DNA from: AP-15 sp963775875
GTDB taxonomy: Bacteria > Pseudomonadota > Alphaproteobacteria > ATCC43930 > CGMCC-115725
Length of the DNA stretch: 64,000 nt
Assembly: GCA_963775875.1 (NCBI GenBank)
Contig: CAVZKP010000028.1
Span: forward strand, 1 to 64,000
Direction: 5' to 3'
The position numbers were made by a program, and so were the translations under genes. Of this stretch, positions 1-10,357 are shown one piece after another (within the stretch, counting starts at the first letter, position 1; every line of letters starts with the position of its first letter). The notes below the pieces were generated by a model. That model did no database searches. It was not told where the DNA came from and worked only from the letters and a program-made list of their open reading frames with translations.

Positions 1-44
1 CGACGAATTCACCGAAATAGCCTCCTACCAGCGCTGTGAATCCT

Positions 45-548
45 TCAATATATTGAATACGAGTTCGGTTGCCCGTCCGATAACGGCGTCCCGCCGATCG
101 AGACCCGTCCAATCAACCTGCCACCCTTGCAGATCTTCTTCCCGGTGAATTTTCCATGATCCAGCACAAAACAGAACGTGCAACCCTTCAAGCTCCACCT
201 GCCGTGGTTATCCCCCAAGCCGAGGTATATTTGAACGGGATTTTCACTTGACCAGAACGAGGCTACGTGGGTTATCTTCAGATTGAACGTACCATCGGCG
301 TGATACACTGTCGTAAACTCAAAGTGCCCAGCCGACCAAAGGGGTGATTCTTCACTCAATGAGTTCACGGCCGTCTCAAGGGGTGGCCCCTGGCACGAAG
401 CTGACTGTGGGACAGTCGGGGTCCCTTGCTGCTGTCCGATGCTTGAACTCGATGGGGCAAGCACTAGTAGTACACCTACCACAAGCATCAACTGGGTCGG
501 CGTCAGCGCATCGGTAAACCGAATCCCCCGTTTTCGACCGAGATCCAT
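45..548 (-). CDS. Hypothetical secreted protein
   Basis: Product of 167 residues that I do not recognise. The start is the ATG read from 548 downwards. The open frame runs on upstream only because the broken gene behind it happens to be in frame. Residues 1-17 are polar and basic, residues 18-35 form a hydrophobic segment (LMLVVGVLLVLAP) and a small-residue stretch follows, so a signal peptide or N-terminal anchor is likely. The rest looks like a beta-rich exported domain (GHFEFTTVYHADGTFNLKI) with several cysteines (CQG, CTFCF, KKIC) that could form disulfides. Base composition is visibly lower in GC than the genes around it, suggesting acquired DNA. The gene itself is fairly sure, its function is unknown. 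Confidence 0.6.
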   Translation of the reverse strand: MDLGRKRGIRFTDALTPTQLMLVVGVLLVLAPSSSSIGQQQGTPTVPQSASCQGPPLETAVNSLSEESPLWSAGHFEFTTVYHADGTFNLKITHVASFWSSENPVQIYLGLGDNHGRWSLKGCTFCFVLDHGKFTGKKICKGGRLIGRVSIGGTPLSDGQPNSYSIY

Positions 549-643
549 TGCCTGCCCCCCAGAAACCGATTGCCGCCGCGCCCCATCCGCCTCTTTATTG
601 CAACGATATTGGACGCCGGATGCGCAGCCGGTCAAGGCGGCCC

Positions 644-1230
644 TCACCGCGGCGGATCGCGATCGAGCTGCATGGCGAAGGCGGTCAAGCAGCGCCGCGG
701 TCGCGGCGTAATTGCCCATCAGCGCGACGAGATCGACGAGCTTGGCGTTTGCCGAATTGCTGGAGCGCGCGGGCGTAGGTCTGTCGGCGACACCTGGCGG
801 GCGGCGAAGATTTCGCGGGCGAGCTCGATGACGATGGCGTCGGGCTCGGCGAGCCCGCGCGGTGGCGCCGCGCCACCGGATCAAGTCGATAATCTGCGGC
901 GATATGCCCTCGGCCGATGCCGCGGGCTCGTGCGCGGCCCATTCGAAGGCGTTGTCGTGTTCGCGCGCGGTCGCCAGGATCGCCAATTCGCGCACCCGGC
1001 CGCCGAGCCCCGCCTGGTGCCGCAGATAATGGTTGAGCGGCCGCGCTCGGCGCGCGAGTTCCGGGCTGTGCAGTTGAATGCCGCCCGGGCCCCTGAGCCC
1101 GCGCAAGCTGCCGCCATCGGGGCTGGCCAGCCGGTCCCAGGCCTGCTGTCCCTCGGCGTCGAGCTCCTCGCGCCGCGGCAAGGGCAGCCGGCAGCCCGGA
1201 TTGCGGATCGATTTCCCCGGCCTCGGCCAT
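644..1230 (-). CDS. Carboxymuconolactone decarboxylase-family protein, frame-broken
   Basis: The conserved pieces lie in three frames: RLPLPRREELDAEG, then RVRELAILATAREHDNAFEW with the family pattern E(x)7-9EW..H, then QQFG.AKLVDLVALMGNYAATAALL. The C-terminal MQLDRDPPR ends at a TGA at 644-646. Removing one base at several points (about 1190, 855, 740 and 656) joins the pieces, so the frame breaks may be sequence errors. Members of this AhpD-like family are small helical proteins, some with peroxidase-type cysteines. I see no CxxC here, so an enzymatic role is uncertain. It follows the fRMsr gene on the same strand with little or no gap. The start at ATG 1230 is the best candidate and not certain. 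Confidence 0.55.
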
Positions 1231-1701
1231 CGGCGGGCGATGGTGCGTCGACAAACAGCTCGACCAGCCGCTCGCAGCCCTCGCGATCGGTCTCGTCGAA
1301 ACGCGCCAGTGCGCGGGCTGTCGAGGTCGAGCACCCCAATCACTTCGCCATTCTCGATCAACGGCACCACCAGCTCCGAGCGCGAATCCGGGTCGCAAGC
1401 GATATGGCCCGGAAATTCATGCACATCCCTGACCAGCACGGCCGCGCCGCGCGCCGCCGCGGCGCCGCACACGCCCTCGCCGATCGCGATGCGCAGGCAG
1501 GCGGGCTTGCCCTGGAACGGCCCGAGCACCAGCACCTCGCCCTGGCGGAAATAGAACCCGGCCCAATTGAGGTCGGGCAGGCGCTGATAGATCAGCGCCG
1601 CCATGTTCGCGGCGTTGGCGACCCGATCGGTTTCGCCGTGGAGCAGCGCCGCCAATTCTACGGCGAGGTCATGGTAAAGCTGTGGTTTCGACGTCGCTCA
1701 T
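1225..1701 (-). CDS. msrC: Free methionine-(R)-sulfoxide reductase (GAF domain), frame-broken
   Basis: A GAF-domain enzyme of about 160 residues that reduces free methionine-(R)-sulfoxide in the cytoplasm. The family signature is clear: LNWAGFYF, LVLGPFQGKPAC, GEGVCG, HIACD and SELVVPL. All three cysteines of the catalytic and resolving set (PAC, GVC, IAC) are present. The ATG at 1701 gives MSDVETTA, then one surplus base near 1668 shifts the frame, and YHDLAVELAALL follows in the main frame. A second break near 1318 leads from VLDLDSP to RFDETDREGCERLVELFVDA. The stop codon could not be placed, so the 3' boundary is approximate. It precedes the decarboxylase-family gene on the same strand. 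The family call is firm; whether the gene is intact is not known. Confidence 0.7.
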
Positions 1702-1778
1702 GCCGATTTCCGTCCTGCCGGGGCGCGGTTGGCGATATCCTGACGCAAATCCTGACCGATGCGCAAAAGGATCCCCCC

Positions 1779-4128
<2,350 letters not shown>

Positions 4129-4249
4129 CCCTCGCCGCTATTGCGACGCCCTTAGGCCGGGTCGCGCAAACCAGCCGCAAATCGGGCTGCGGCCCAGGCT
4201 TGTGAGCTGCGGCGCATTGACAAAAATGTCCTATTGTGCTTAGTGACTA

Positions 4250-4260
4250 GACCAGAGGTC
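4250..4260. promoter_or_regulatory. Palindrome before hicA, possible HicB operator
   Basis: GACC-AGA-GGTC is a perfect inverted repeat 14 bases before the hicA start. A TTGACA hexamer lies at 4217-4222, followed after 17 bases by TTAGTG, a weak -10; TATTGT at 4232 is an alternative. A second short palindrome (GACAaaaaTGTC) overlaps the TTGACA. HicB antitoxins with a C-terminal DNA-binding domain usually repress their own promoter, which makes this the likeliest site. That role is inferred from position only. Confidence 0.35.
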
Positions 4261-4274
4261 ATATCTGGCGGCGA

Positions 4275-4490
4275 ATGACCGGAAATGAGTTCCTCCGTCG
4301 GCTCAGGAGGCTCGGCACCGAGCGCGGCGTCGCGGTACGGCTCGATGAGTTGATGGGCAAGGGTAGCCACGCCGCGCTCTACTATGGCTCGCGCCGGACG
4401 ACGCTGAAGGACCGGCGGAAGGAGATCGGCCGCGGTCTGTTGCGCGAGATGTTGCGCCAACTCGGCCTTAGCCCGCGCGACTTGGAGTAG
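4275..4490 (+). CDS. hicA: HicA toxin (mRNA interferase)
   Basis: HicA is a small double-stranded-RNA-binding-fold ribonuclease that cuts mRNA and is neutralised by HicB. The 71-residue product has the usual length and the family core GKGSHAALYY, in which His of GKGSH is the catalytic residue. The C-terminus (KEIGRGLLREMLRQLGLS) matches the family's last helix. The hicB start is 15 bases downstream, giving the toxin-first order typical of the system. A palindrome and a TTGACA hexamer lie upstream. The pair sits between two copies of the tail of a host metabolic gene. Confidence 0.9.
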   Translation: MTGNEFLRRLRRLGTERGVAVRLDELMGKGSHAALYYGSRRTTLKDRRKEIGRGLLREMLRQLGLSPRDLE

Positions 4491-4505
4491 GAAAGCAATC
4501 AGGCA

Positions 4506-4952
4506 ATGATCCCGACAGTTTACAGCTACCCCGCCCGGCTGGAGCCGGATGAAGAGGGGCGCCTCGTCGTCCATTTCCCGGATTTGCCCGAGGCGCTGAC
4601 TGACGGCGCGGACGAGGTCGAAGCATTGAGCGAGGCCGCCGATTGCCTGTCGACGGCGCTCGCCGCTCGCATCTCCATTGATGAAGAAATCCCGTCGCCG
4701 AGCCGATTGCGCCGTGGGCAATACCTGATCTCGCCCGATCCGACGATGGCGCTGAAGGCGGCGCTCCATAATGCCCTGCGCGCTCGCCAGATGACCGTCG
4801 CCGACCTCGCCCGCCGGCTCGACATCGACTACCGCCAGGCGGCGCGTCTGGTCGACCCGCGCGCCGCCAGCAAGCTGACCAGCCTCGAAGCGGCGCTGTC
4901 GGCGCTCGGCTACGCGATCGCCATCGAGGTGCACGAAAAGCCGGCAGCGTAA
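4506..4952 (+). CDS. hicB: HicB antitoxin
   Basis: Antitoxin partner of HicA, 148 residues. Residues 1-60 form the partly degraded RNase H-like HicB fold, with the characteristic start YPARLEPDEEGRLVVHFPDLPEALTDG. Residues about 85-140 form a helix-turn-helix of the XRE/Cro type (MTVADLARRLDIDYRQAARLV), so this is the longer, DNA-binding form that can autoregulate the operon. It is co-transcribed with hicA. Downstream, after 42 bases, comes the duplicated fragment of the molybdenum hydroxylase gene. Confidence 0.9.
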   Translation: MIPTVYSYPARLEPDEEGRLVVHFPDLPEALTDGADEVEALSEAADCLSTALAARISIDEEIPSPSRLRRGQYLISPDPTMALKAALHNALRARQMTVADLARRLDIDYRQAARLVDPRAASKLTSLEAALSALGYAIAIEVHEKPAA

Positions 4953-4961
4953 TCGCGTCCC

Positions 4962-5261
4962 ATGCCGCGCGGCGCAATCGAGGCTCCGGGGCGAGGCCAG
5001 CTGCTGACCGGCTCCCAGATGGATTACGCGATGCCCCGGGCCGAGGGTGCGCCGATATTCGCGAGCGCCAGCCATCCGGTCCCGGCCACCACCAACCCAT
5101 TGGGCGCCAAGGGCTGCGGCGAAGCCGGCTGCGCCGGCGCGCTGCCCTCGGTGATGAACGCGCTGATCGACGCCCTCTCGCCCTACGGCATCCGCCACCT
5201 CGACATGCCCGCCACCCCCGAACGCCTCTGGCGCGCCATCCGCGCGGCCCGCGCCAAATAG
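4962..5261 (+). pseudogene. Truncated duplicate of a molybdenum hydroxylase C-terminus
   Basis: An open frame of 99 codons. About 85 residues repeat the C-terminus of the large subunit upstream (GQLLTGS.MDYAMPRAE through TPERLWRAIRAA). It then ends in RAK instead of N, so it probably comes from a paralogue or has diverged after duplication. It lacks the whole front of the protein and cannot be an enzyme. The first 11 residues have no counterpart in the other copy. It marks the right border of the hicAB locus. Confidence 0.8.
4995..5248 (+). repeat. Direct repeat, copy 2
   Basis: Gap-free partner of 3868-4121, with 11 mismatches counted by eye. The last 145 or so bases differ at only one position, which suggests recent duplication or gene conversion between the copies. 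Confidence 0.9.
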
Positions 5262-5352
5262 CCTCGGGGTTATGCAGGTTGTGCAGGGAAAAAGTGTGAT
5301 CGCGGCGGGTGTTCGCTGCAGTTGCCGGGCGGAGCGCTGGAATCTCGTCCCG

Positions 5353-5545
5353 CCGTCATGCCGGACTTTCGGCCATCCACGTGCCCGATCGGGGCAAGGT
5401 GGACCCGGGCGAGCCGGTGATGACGACGAGGGTATTGCGCTGCACGCACCGGATTGGAACCGGACGCCGGGCTTGGCCCGGCCATCCACGCCTTCCTTTG
5501 CCCGTAACAAAGACGTGGATACGCGGGACAAGCCCGCGCAAGACG
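5353..5545. repeat. Palindromic interspersed repeat cluster
   Basis: Three related units are seen: 5353-5381 (CGTCATGCCGGAC..GGCCATCCACG), 5465-5490 (GCCGGGCTTGGCCCGGCCATCCACG) and, inverted, 5514-5545 (CGTGGATACGCGGGACAAGCCCG..). The last two can pair into a long hairpin. The pattern CGTGGAT-CGGG-AAGCCCG-GACG resembles repeats scattered between genes in many alphaproteobacteria. Confidence 0.55.
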
Positions 5546-5638
5546 ATCTCAACTTCTCTCCCCGGAGACATACAAAATCTTCAGTTGCCGGAATGATTTC
5601 TCCGGACAGCCTTGCCGCGCTATGCGGTCGTCGATGCG

Positions 5639-5762
5639 TCACCCCTTTTGCACCAAAGCTGTTTCGGCCTCGGTCAAACCGTAAAGCCGGTTCACCAGCG
5701 CGTTCATGCTCGCGCGTGACGCGTCGACTGCCGGCAGCTCGACGTCGAGCGCGATGATCGCT
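5639..5762 (-). pseudogene. C-terminal remnant, possibly of a restriction/modification methyltransferase
   Basis: On the minus strand the codons read AIIALDVELPAVDASRASMN followed by ALVNRLYGLTEAETALVQKG and a TGA at 5641-5639. A tail of the form LVxRLYGLTxEE.ALV is common at the end of large N6-adenine methyltransferase and type IIG restriction proteins. Nothing upstream continues the protein, so this is at most a fragment of some 40 residues. The family guess rests on the tail alone. Confidence 0.3.
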
Positions 5763-6117
5763 GGACAGCGCCGGATCGTCGGGGACCGCGAGGTTCCGCA
5801 AAGCGTGGCGAGCTTCCTGCCACCGTCCTGGACGGTGAGGCGCGGGTCTGCGCCGCGTCGCTTCGGCGGAGATTCGACGCGACCCGCGACACTGAGCGCT
5901 CACGCCTAGACCTCGCACCCGCCCGCGGCGATCGCCTCTTGTTCGCGACGAAGGTGCAGCCTTTCTGTTGTCCGAGCCGTGCAAGAGGCACGATCCTGCG
6001 TTACGGAACCAGCCGGGATCTGGCGAATGTCGGCTCAAACTCGCGAAATTCGCCCTCGCCGGGCACTGAATTGTCGCCGAGGTTCGAGGCGCTATCGCCG
6101 TCGGACGCCAGGGAAGA

Positions 6118-6912
6118 ATGCGAATGGCTTGGAGAACGGACGGAATCCACTCTTCCCAAGACGATTTCTCAACGAACGGTCCACTCAACTCTGCAAACTG
6201 GGACTTCAACCGTTGGGAGGCGCAGAACAACCCATCGTACCTCGGCCTGACGCAGATGCGCCAATCCCTTCCGCTTGCGCAGAACGGGGTGGCTCGCATC
6301 CAGTTGGATACCTGGCTCGACGGGAACGCCTTTAGCGGGTCGGAGGCGATCACTCGTCTGGCGTTTGCTCTACCTGGCAATGGCGGAGGCATTGCCTTCG
6401 AAGCCAAGCTCAAATTTGAAGGGACCCAGTGTGGCATGATCGCGGGGTTCTTTACCTATCAGCAATTTCCCCCGGGCGCGAACCGCGATATTCATGACGA
6501 GATCGACGTCGAAATCCTCACTAGCGCCCTCACTACTAGCGACCACTATAGAATCTCGACCAATGTCTATGCGCATGAATCTGGACAAAAGACAGCGCAT
6601 CCTCAATCGCTCCCTGTAACACCGGGCACGTTCTCGGCTTGGCATACCTACCGTATGGAGTGGTTTCCGGACCATGTCAGTTGGTTCATTGATGGCTACC
6701 TCCTCCGGACCGAAAAGGATTATGTTCCGACCCAACCCCAGCAGCTCCACATGAACTTGTGGGGGGTGCCCACAAACTGGGGCCCCTCTCCGGGCGACCC
6801 CGGTGGTCCGAACATCGGCTGTCCAAGTCTCACGCCCGCCACGAGCGCAAGCGGCAACGTGACCTACTTCTTCGACGTGACCGCGGTGAAAGTTGAACAG
6901 TTGAACCCCTAG
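6118..6912 (+). CDS. Glycoside hydrolase family 16-like protein
   Basis: The 264-residue product carries the GH16 active-site pattern ExDxE at Glu128-Asp130-Glu132 (HDEIDVEIL). It is followed by family-typical strands (WHTYRMEWFPDHVSWFIDGYLL, LHMNLWGVP). GH16 enzymes hydrolyse or transfer beta-1,3 and beta-1,4 glucans or galactans, and the substrate is not readable here. The domain begins at about residue 14 (QDDFS), so almost nothing precedes it and there is no signal peptide, which is odd for a family that is normally secreted. The 5' end may be lost. ATG 6124 has better spacing to AGGGAAG than ATG 6118. GC content is lower than in neighbouring housekeeping genes, suggesting transfer. Confidence 0.75.
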   Translation: MRMAWRTDGIHSSQDDFSTNGPLNSANWDFNRWEAQNNPSYLGLTQMRQSLPLAQNGVARIQLDTWLDGNAFSGSEAITRLAFALPGNGGGIAFEAKLKFEGTQCGMIAGFFTYQQFPPGANRDIHDEIDVEILTSALTTSDHYRISTNVYAHESGQKTAHPQSLPVTPGTFSAWHTYRMEWFPDHVSWFIDGYLLRTEKDYVPTQPQQLHMNLWGVPTNWGPSPGDPGGPNIGCPSLTPATSASGNVTYFFDVTAVKVEQLNP

Positions 6913-7062
6913 TCCAGTGGGCTCGCTGTCTCCAACGAGTGGCCCGAGGCGACCTCACCGCCAAAAGCTGAAACGGTGTCCGCCAGACCGATAACGACCA
7001 CGGTCTGTCAAATCTTGCTTCGGCGATCAGACGGTCCGGGTTAGCGGATCAGCGCGTAGCGC

Positions 7063-7144
7063 GTAGGATGGGTTAAGCGGAGCGCAACCCATCGTCTTCT
7101 TGACGGGAGGGCGGGGTTGCGCCGCGCGCTCGACCCACCCGACC
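7063..7144. repeat. Palindromic intergenic repeat (GTAGGATGGGTT type)
   Basis: GTAGGATGGGTTAAGCGGAGCGCAACCCATC is followed by the related GGGTTGCGC..CGACCCACC. The half-sites are inverted to each other. This closely resembles the 'GTAGGGTGGG...AACCCACC' repeats found between genes across proteobacteria. Confidence 0.5.
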
Positions 7145-7321
7145 TATCGCGAGCGGCGCTAGAGTTGCCGTATTCGCATCCTATGTTGCGATCCGAAAGC
7201 GATGCTCGGCAGGCGGGCATCGTCGCAGCAGGGGAGATGCCGATGCGGTCGGATCGGGCAGGGGGACCGGCAGATCACCGGCAAAAGCAGGCCGGCGGGC
7301 ATTCCGGTCTCGGCGGATTTT

Positions 7322-7471
7322 TTCCCGGTCAGGCCACGGCAAATTCCCGGTTCCGTGGCCACGGGAATTCCCCGGCAAGCCGTTGCCCCGGCGTGCCGTT
7401 TTCCCGGCGGGCGGCGGTCGCCGGGGGCGGGAGCGGCAAAATTCCCGGTTAATTCCCGTCACACGGGAATT
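7322..7471. repeat. Cluster of AATTCCCG hairpins
   Basis: TTCCCGG occurs at 7322, 7344, 7401 and 7442. Two inverted repeats are clear. One at 7342-7369 has AATTCCC and GGGAATT around the palindrome CCGTGGCCACGG. The other at 7451-7471 is AATTCCCGT-CAC-ACGGGAATT, nine perfect pairs with a three-base loop. The cluster ends 64 bases before the PLD gene. Confidence 0.6.
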
Positions 7472-7534
7472 TCGCGGCATCGGCGGCGGGCGGCGGCAAC
7501 CGGTCCTTAATCTGCGCCCGCTATCCTGCGATGC

Positions 7535-8113
7535 GTGATCTCGGCGGCTCTGTTGCTGGCGTTCGGAGTGGTCGCGGCGGGCCTGCCGGCGGTGGCGACC
7601 GTGCCGGGGGCGACGATCGCGGTGTGCTTTGCCCCGGAAGAGGATTGCGCCGCCCTGGCGGTCGCGGCGATCGACCGGGCGCGGCGGCAGATCCTGGTCA
7701 GCGCCTACAATCTGACGCTCGGCTCGGGCATCGTCGAGGCGCTGCTGCGGGCCCGCGAGCGCGGCGTCGATGTCCGCCTGATCGCCGACAAGCGCACCCC
7801 CTGCGAGCGCAAGGGCGGCATCGAGGCATTGGCCGCGATCGGCACGCCGATCTGGATCGACCGCACGGTGCCGATCGCCCACGCCAAGACGATGGTGATC
7901 GACGGCGCCTTTACCCTGATGGGCTCCTACAACTGGACCCGCAACGCGGCGCGCAATTCGGAGGATTTGAACCTGGTCGCCTCGCGCCCGCTGGCGGCCG
8001 CCTATGCCGCGCAGTGGCGCAGCCGCCGCGCCGTCTCGGTCCCGTTCGCCGGCCGCGAGGATTGGTGCCGGCCCCGCCGCCAGCGGCGCAATTCCCTGGA
8101 CGGCGGCGGCTGA
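7535..8113 (+). CDS. Phospholipase D-like nuclease, exported
   Basis: A 192-residue protein with one HKD motif: His116, Lys118 and Asp123 (HAKTMVIDGAFTLMGSYNWT), followed by NSEDLN. This is the Nuc/endonuclease branch of the PLD superfamily, which works as a homodimer and cuts DNA or RNA without metal. Residues 1-22 form a hydrophobic signal peptide ending near AVATV, so it probably acts in the periplasm or outside. The start is GTG at 7535. It stands alone, 61 bases before the amidohydrolase gene. Whether it serves nutrient scavenging or attack on foreign DNA cannot be told. Confidence 0.85.
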   Translation: MISAALLLAFGVVAAGLPAVATVPGATIAVCFAPEEDCAALAVAAIDRARRQILVSAYNLTLGSGIVEALLRARERGVDVRLIADKRTPCERKGGIEALAAIGTPIWIDRTVPIAHAKTMVIDGAFTLMGSYNWTRNAARNSEDLNLVASRPLAAAYAAQWRSRRAVSVPFAGREDWCRPRRQRRNSLDGGG

Positions 8114-8174
8114 ACCCCGGAAACTGGCCCGGTCTGCCGGCCGCGCCGGGACCGCGCCGAAAAGGGGATGCCAT

Positions 8175-9605
8175 ATGTTCGACCTGATCGTTTCCGGGGG
8201 GTTGGCGGTGCTGCCGGCCGCCACCGAACCCGCCGATATCGGCGTCGCCGGCGGCCGGATCGCGGCCATCGGCGCCCCCGGCAGCCTGGCCGCCGCCGGC
8301 GCGGCGCGCACCCTCGACGCCGCCGGGCAGATCGTCATTCCGGGCGGGGTCGACCCGCATATCCATTGCAGTTCGCCGATCCCGTTTCCCGGCCGCAATG
8401 AGGACATGCTGAGCGCGCCGCCGGAGCAGGTCAGCCGCGCCGCGCTCCATGGCGGCACCACCACCTTGCTCGATTTCGCCACCTGCCCGCCCGACCAGCC
8501 ATTGCAGCGATCGATCGAGGCGCGCCAGCAGGAATGGGCCGGCGCCTGCTATTGCGATTACGGCTTTCACCTGCTGCTGCACGGCAAGCTGTCATTGGGC
8601 GTGCTCGGCGCCCTGCCCGAGGCGATCCAGGCCGGCCACGCCTCGGTCAAGATGTTCACCACCGATATCCGGCCGAACCGGCTGGGCCGGATGGTGCAGT
8701 TCGGCGACATCTGGGAGGTGTTGCAGATCCTCGGCGCGCAGGGCGGCATTGCCGCGATCCATGCCGAGGACAACGACATCGTCATGCACATGTATGAAAA
8801 GCTGATCCGCGAAGACCGGGTCGGTTTCGAGCACATGGCCGAGGTGCACAACACCCTCAGCGAGGATCTGTCGTTCAACCGGGTGATCCGGCTCGCCGAA
8901 AATGTCGAGGGGGCGGCGCTCTACATGGTGCATGTCTCGGCCGCGACCGGGGCCGCGGCGATCGCCGGGTCGCGGGCAAGGGGCTTTCCGATCTATGGCG
9001 AGACCCTGCACCAATACCTGCTCTACAACGCCGAGGACTACAAGCGGCCGGGCGGGCAGATGTTCCATACCTACCCGTCGCTCAAATTCGCCAGGGACCA
9101 GGAGGCGCTGTGGGCGGCGACCCGGCATGGCGCGATCCAGGCGATCGCCACCGACGAGGTGTGCTGCCCGCTCCAGGTCAAACTGCAGGGCAGCCGCATC
9201 GACGACACCACCGGCGGCAATTCCGGGGTCGAGCCGCGGCTCTCCCTGATGTACACGCATATGGTCGAAAAGCGCGGCTACAGCCTCGCCGATTTTGTCG
9301 GCCTGGTTTCGGCGAATGCGGCGCGGATCATGGGCCTCTATCCGCGCAAGGGGGCGCTGGCGGTCGGCTCGGACGCCGATATCGTGTTGCTCGACCCGCG
9401 GGCCCGGCGGGTGATCCGCAAGGAGGATCTGCACGAGACCGACTACACCCCGTGGGAGGGCCACGAAGTCGCCGCCTGGCCGAGCATGACCATCCTGCGC
9501 GGCAAGGTGGTCGTCGACAGGGGCAATTTCCTCGCCGCGCCGAGCGACGGTCAATTTCTGCCGCGCAAGATCGGCGGCGACATCCGCTCGCGTCCGGCGC
9601 TCTGA
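8175..9605 (+). CDS. Dihydropyrimidinase/hydantoinase-like amidohydrolase
   Basis: Cytoplasmic cyclic-amide hydrolase of 476 residues, the usual length of the D-hydantoinase/dihydropyrimidinase group. The binuclear zinc site is complete: His62 and His64 (VDPHIHC), Lys159 for carboxylation (SVKMFTTD), His196 (AIHAEDND), His253 (MVHVS) and Asp327 (IATDEV). ATG 8175 is preceded by AAAGGGG at good spacing. The substrate may be a hydantoin, dihydropyrimidine or a related ring. The absence of pyd genes nearby leaves this open. It stands alone, with the convergent sciP gene downstream. Confidence 0.88.
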   Translation: MFDLIVSGGLAVLPAATEPADIGVAGGRIAAIGAPGSLAAAGAARTLDAAGQIVIPGGVDPHIHCSSPIPFPGRNEDMLSAPPEQVSRAALHGGTTTLLDFATCPPDQPLQRSIEARQQEWAGACYCDYGFHLLLHGKLSLGVLGALPEAIQAGHASVKMFTTDIRPNRLGRMVQFGDIWEVLQILGAQGGIAAIHAEDNDIVMHMYEKLIREDRVGFEHMAEVHNTLSEDLSFNRVIRLAENVEGAALYMVHVSAATGAAAIAGSRARGFPIYGETLHQYLLYNAEDYKRPGGQMFHTYPSLKFARDQEALWAATRHGAIQAIATDEVCCPLQVKLQGSRIDDTTGGNSGVEPRLSLMYTHMVEKRGYSLADFVGLVSANAARIMGLYPRKGALAVGSDADIVLLDPRARRVIRKEDLHETDYTPWEGHEVAAWPSMTILRGKVVVDRGNFLAAPSDGQFLPRKIGGDIRSRPAL

Positions 9606-9726
9606 GCGCTGCAGGGCTTTGAGCGCTGCAGGGCGGCGGCGGCGCCGGCTGCCGGCGATCCGTTGCGCTGCGCCGCGGCCGATGCCGGGGCGGGCCCTCG
9701 GACGCCTCGGCTCCGGCCGCGCCCGG

Positions 9727-10005
9727 TCAGTAGCGCGGCTTGAGCGGGCGTGCCGGCGGGTCGCGGTAGATCTGCAAGCGGGTGACCCTCAGCCCGGCGA
9801 CGCCGTGCGCTTCGATCGCCCGCTGCCAGCCGTGGAATTCTTCGATCGACAGCTGGTAGCGCTTGCACGCCTCTTCCAGGCTGAGGGCGCCGATGCGCAC
9901 GGCGTTGACGATGACCGCCTTGCGCCGCGCGACCCAGCGCTTGGTGTCCGGCGCCGGCAAACCATTGTCGGCCGGCAAACCGTCCTGCGTTTCACTCTCG
10001 TCCAT
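9727..10005 (-). CDS. sciP: CtrA inhibitor SciP (DUF1153)
   Basis: A 92-residue helix-turn-helix protein. The core TKRWVARRKAVIVNAVRIGALS with SLEEACKRYQLSIEEFHGWQ is the DUF1153 signature. In Caulobacter, SciP binds CtrA and blocks transcription from CtrA-activated promoters. The family usually has a short N-terminal strand (YVIGPDG-like); here residues 1-20 are a different, acidic sequence (MDESETQDGLPADNG). The start at 10005 is the only ATG before the domain. It lies 0.9 kb from cckA, placing two CtrA-pathway regulators in the same neighbourhood. Confidence 0.88.
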   Translation of the reverse strand: MDESETQDGLPADNGLPAPDTKRWVARRKAVIVNAVRIGALSLEEACKRYQLSIEEFHGWQRAIEAHGVAGLRVTRLQIYRDPPARPLKPRY

Positions 10006-10357
10006 GGCGGCAGGTTAGCCGCGCACGCCTTAAAGAATTCCTACGCTGAAGCCGCCGGCATCGCTCTGGCAAACAGCAATCCTGCTCAATTGATCAGATA
10101 GCTATGGACCGGTGGCGATGCCCGGCCGGCGGGCCGACCGGCCGCGGCGCCCGCCGCGCCCGTCCGAGTTGCGGCGGCGGGGCGCGGCCGCCGGGCAAGT
10201 TCTCTCCCGCCGCGCCGCGCGGCGCGCCCGGAGAAGTTTTTGGCTCGTGCAGAATCGCCTGCGGAATCAATATTCTCCATGCGATTCTCGCGCTTGAAGC
10301 GGGACAACGCAATTCATATACTCCGGCGCTTTTGTTCACGGAGGTTCGGGGAGACCG
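10006..10357. other. Divergent intergenic region, sciP/dksA
   Basis: No gene seen in 352 bases. The left two thirds are very GC-rich (GGCCG/GCCGCGC runs); the right end carries the dksA promoter. I looked for a CtrA site (TTAA-N7-TTAA) and found only a single TTAA near 10030. Confidence 0.5.
10294..10322 (+). promoter_or_regulatory. Sigma-70-type promoter of dksA
   Basis: TTGAAG at 10294-10299 and TATACT at 10317-10322 are separated by exactly 17 bases. Transcription would start near 10329, leaving a leader of about 29 bases with GGAGG at 10340-10344 before ATG 10358. Confidence 0.65.

Larger units (their letters stand above)
5262..6117. other. Intergenic debris region
   Basis: I see no intact gene in these 856 bases. 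They hold a palindromic interspersed repeat (5353-5545), a short minus-strand coding tail (5639-5762) and unassigned sequence that does not keep one open frame. Open frames on both strands here lack family signatures and good ribosome-binding sites. Confidence 0.6.
6913..7534. other. Repeat-rich intergenic region
   Basis: No gene seen in 622 bases. The stretch holds one palindromic repeat (7063-7144) and a cluster of AATTCCCG hairpins (7322-7471), listed separately. Confidence 0.6.

Noticed and set aside
1653..1668. In-frame TGA near the fRMsr start as a selenocysteine codon
   Set aside because: The TGA arises only in the frame before the surplus base; after repair the family sequence continues without it, and no SECIS hairpin is evident.
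4152..6437. Minus-strand open frame of 761 codons across hicAB and the GH16 gene
   Set aside because: It covers three plus-strand genes and shows no domain.
7322..7471. CRISPR array
   Set aside because: The repeats are short, unevenly spaced and inverted; there are no spacers of constant length and no cas genes.
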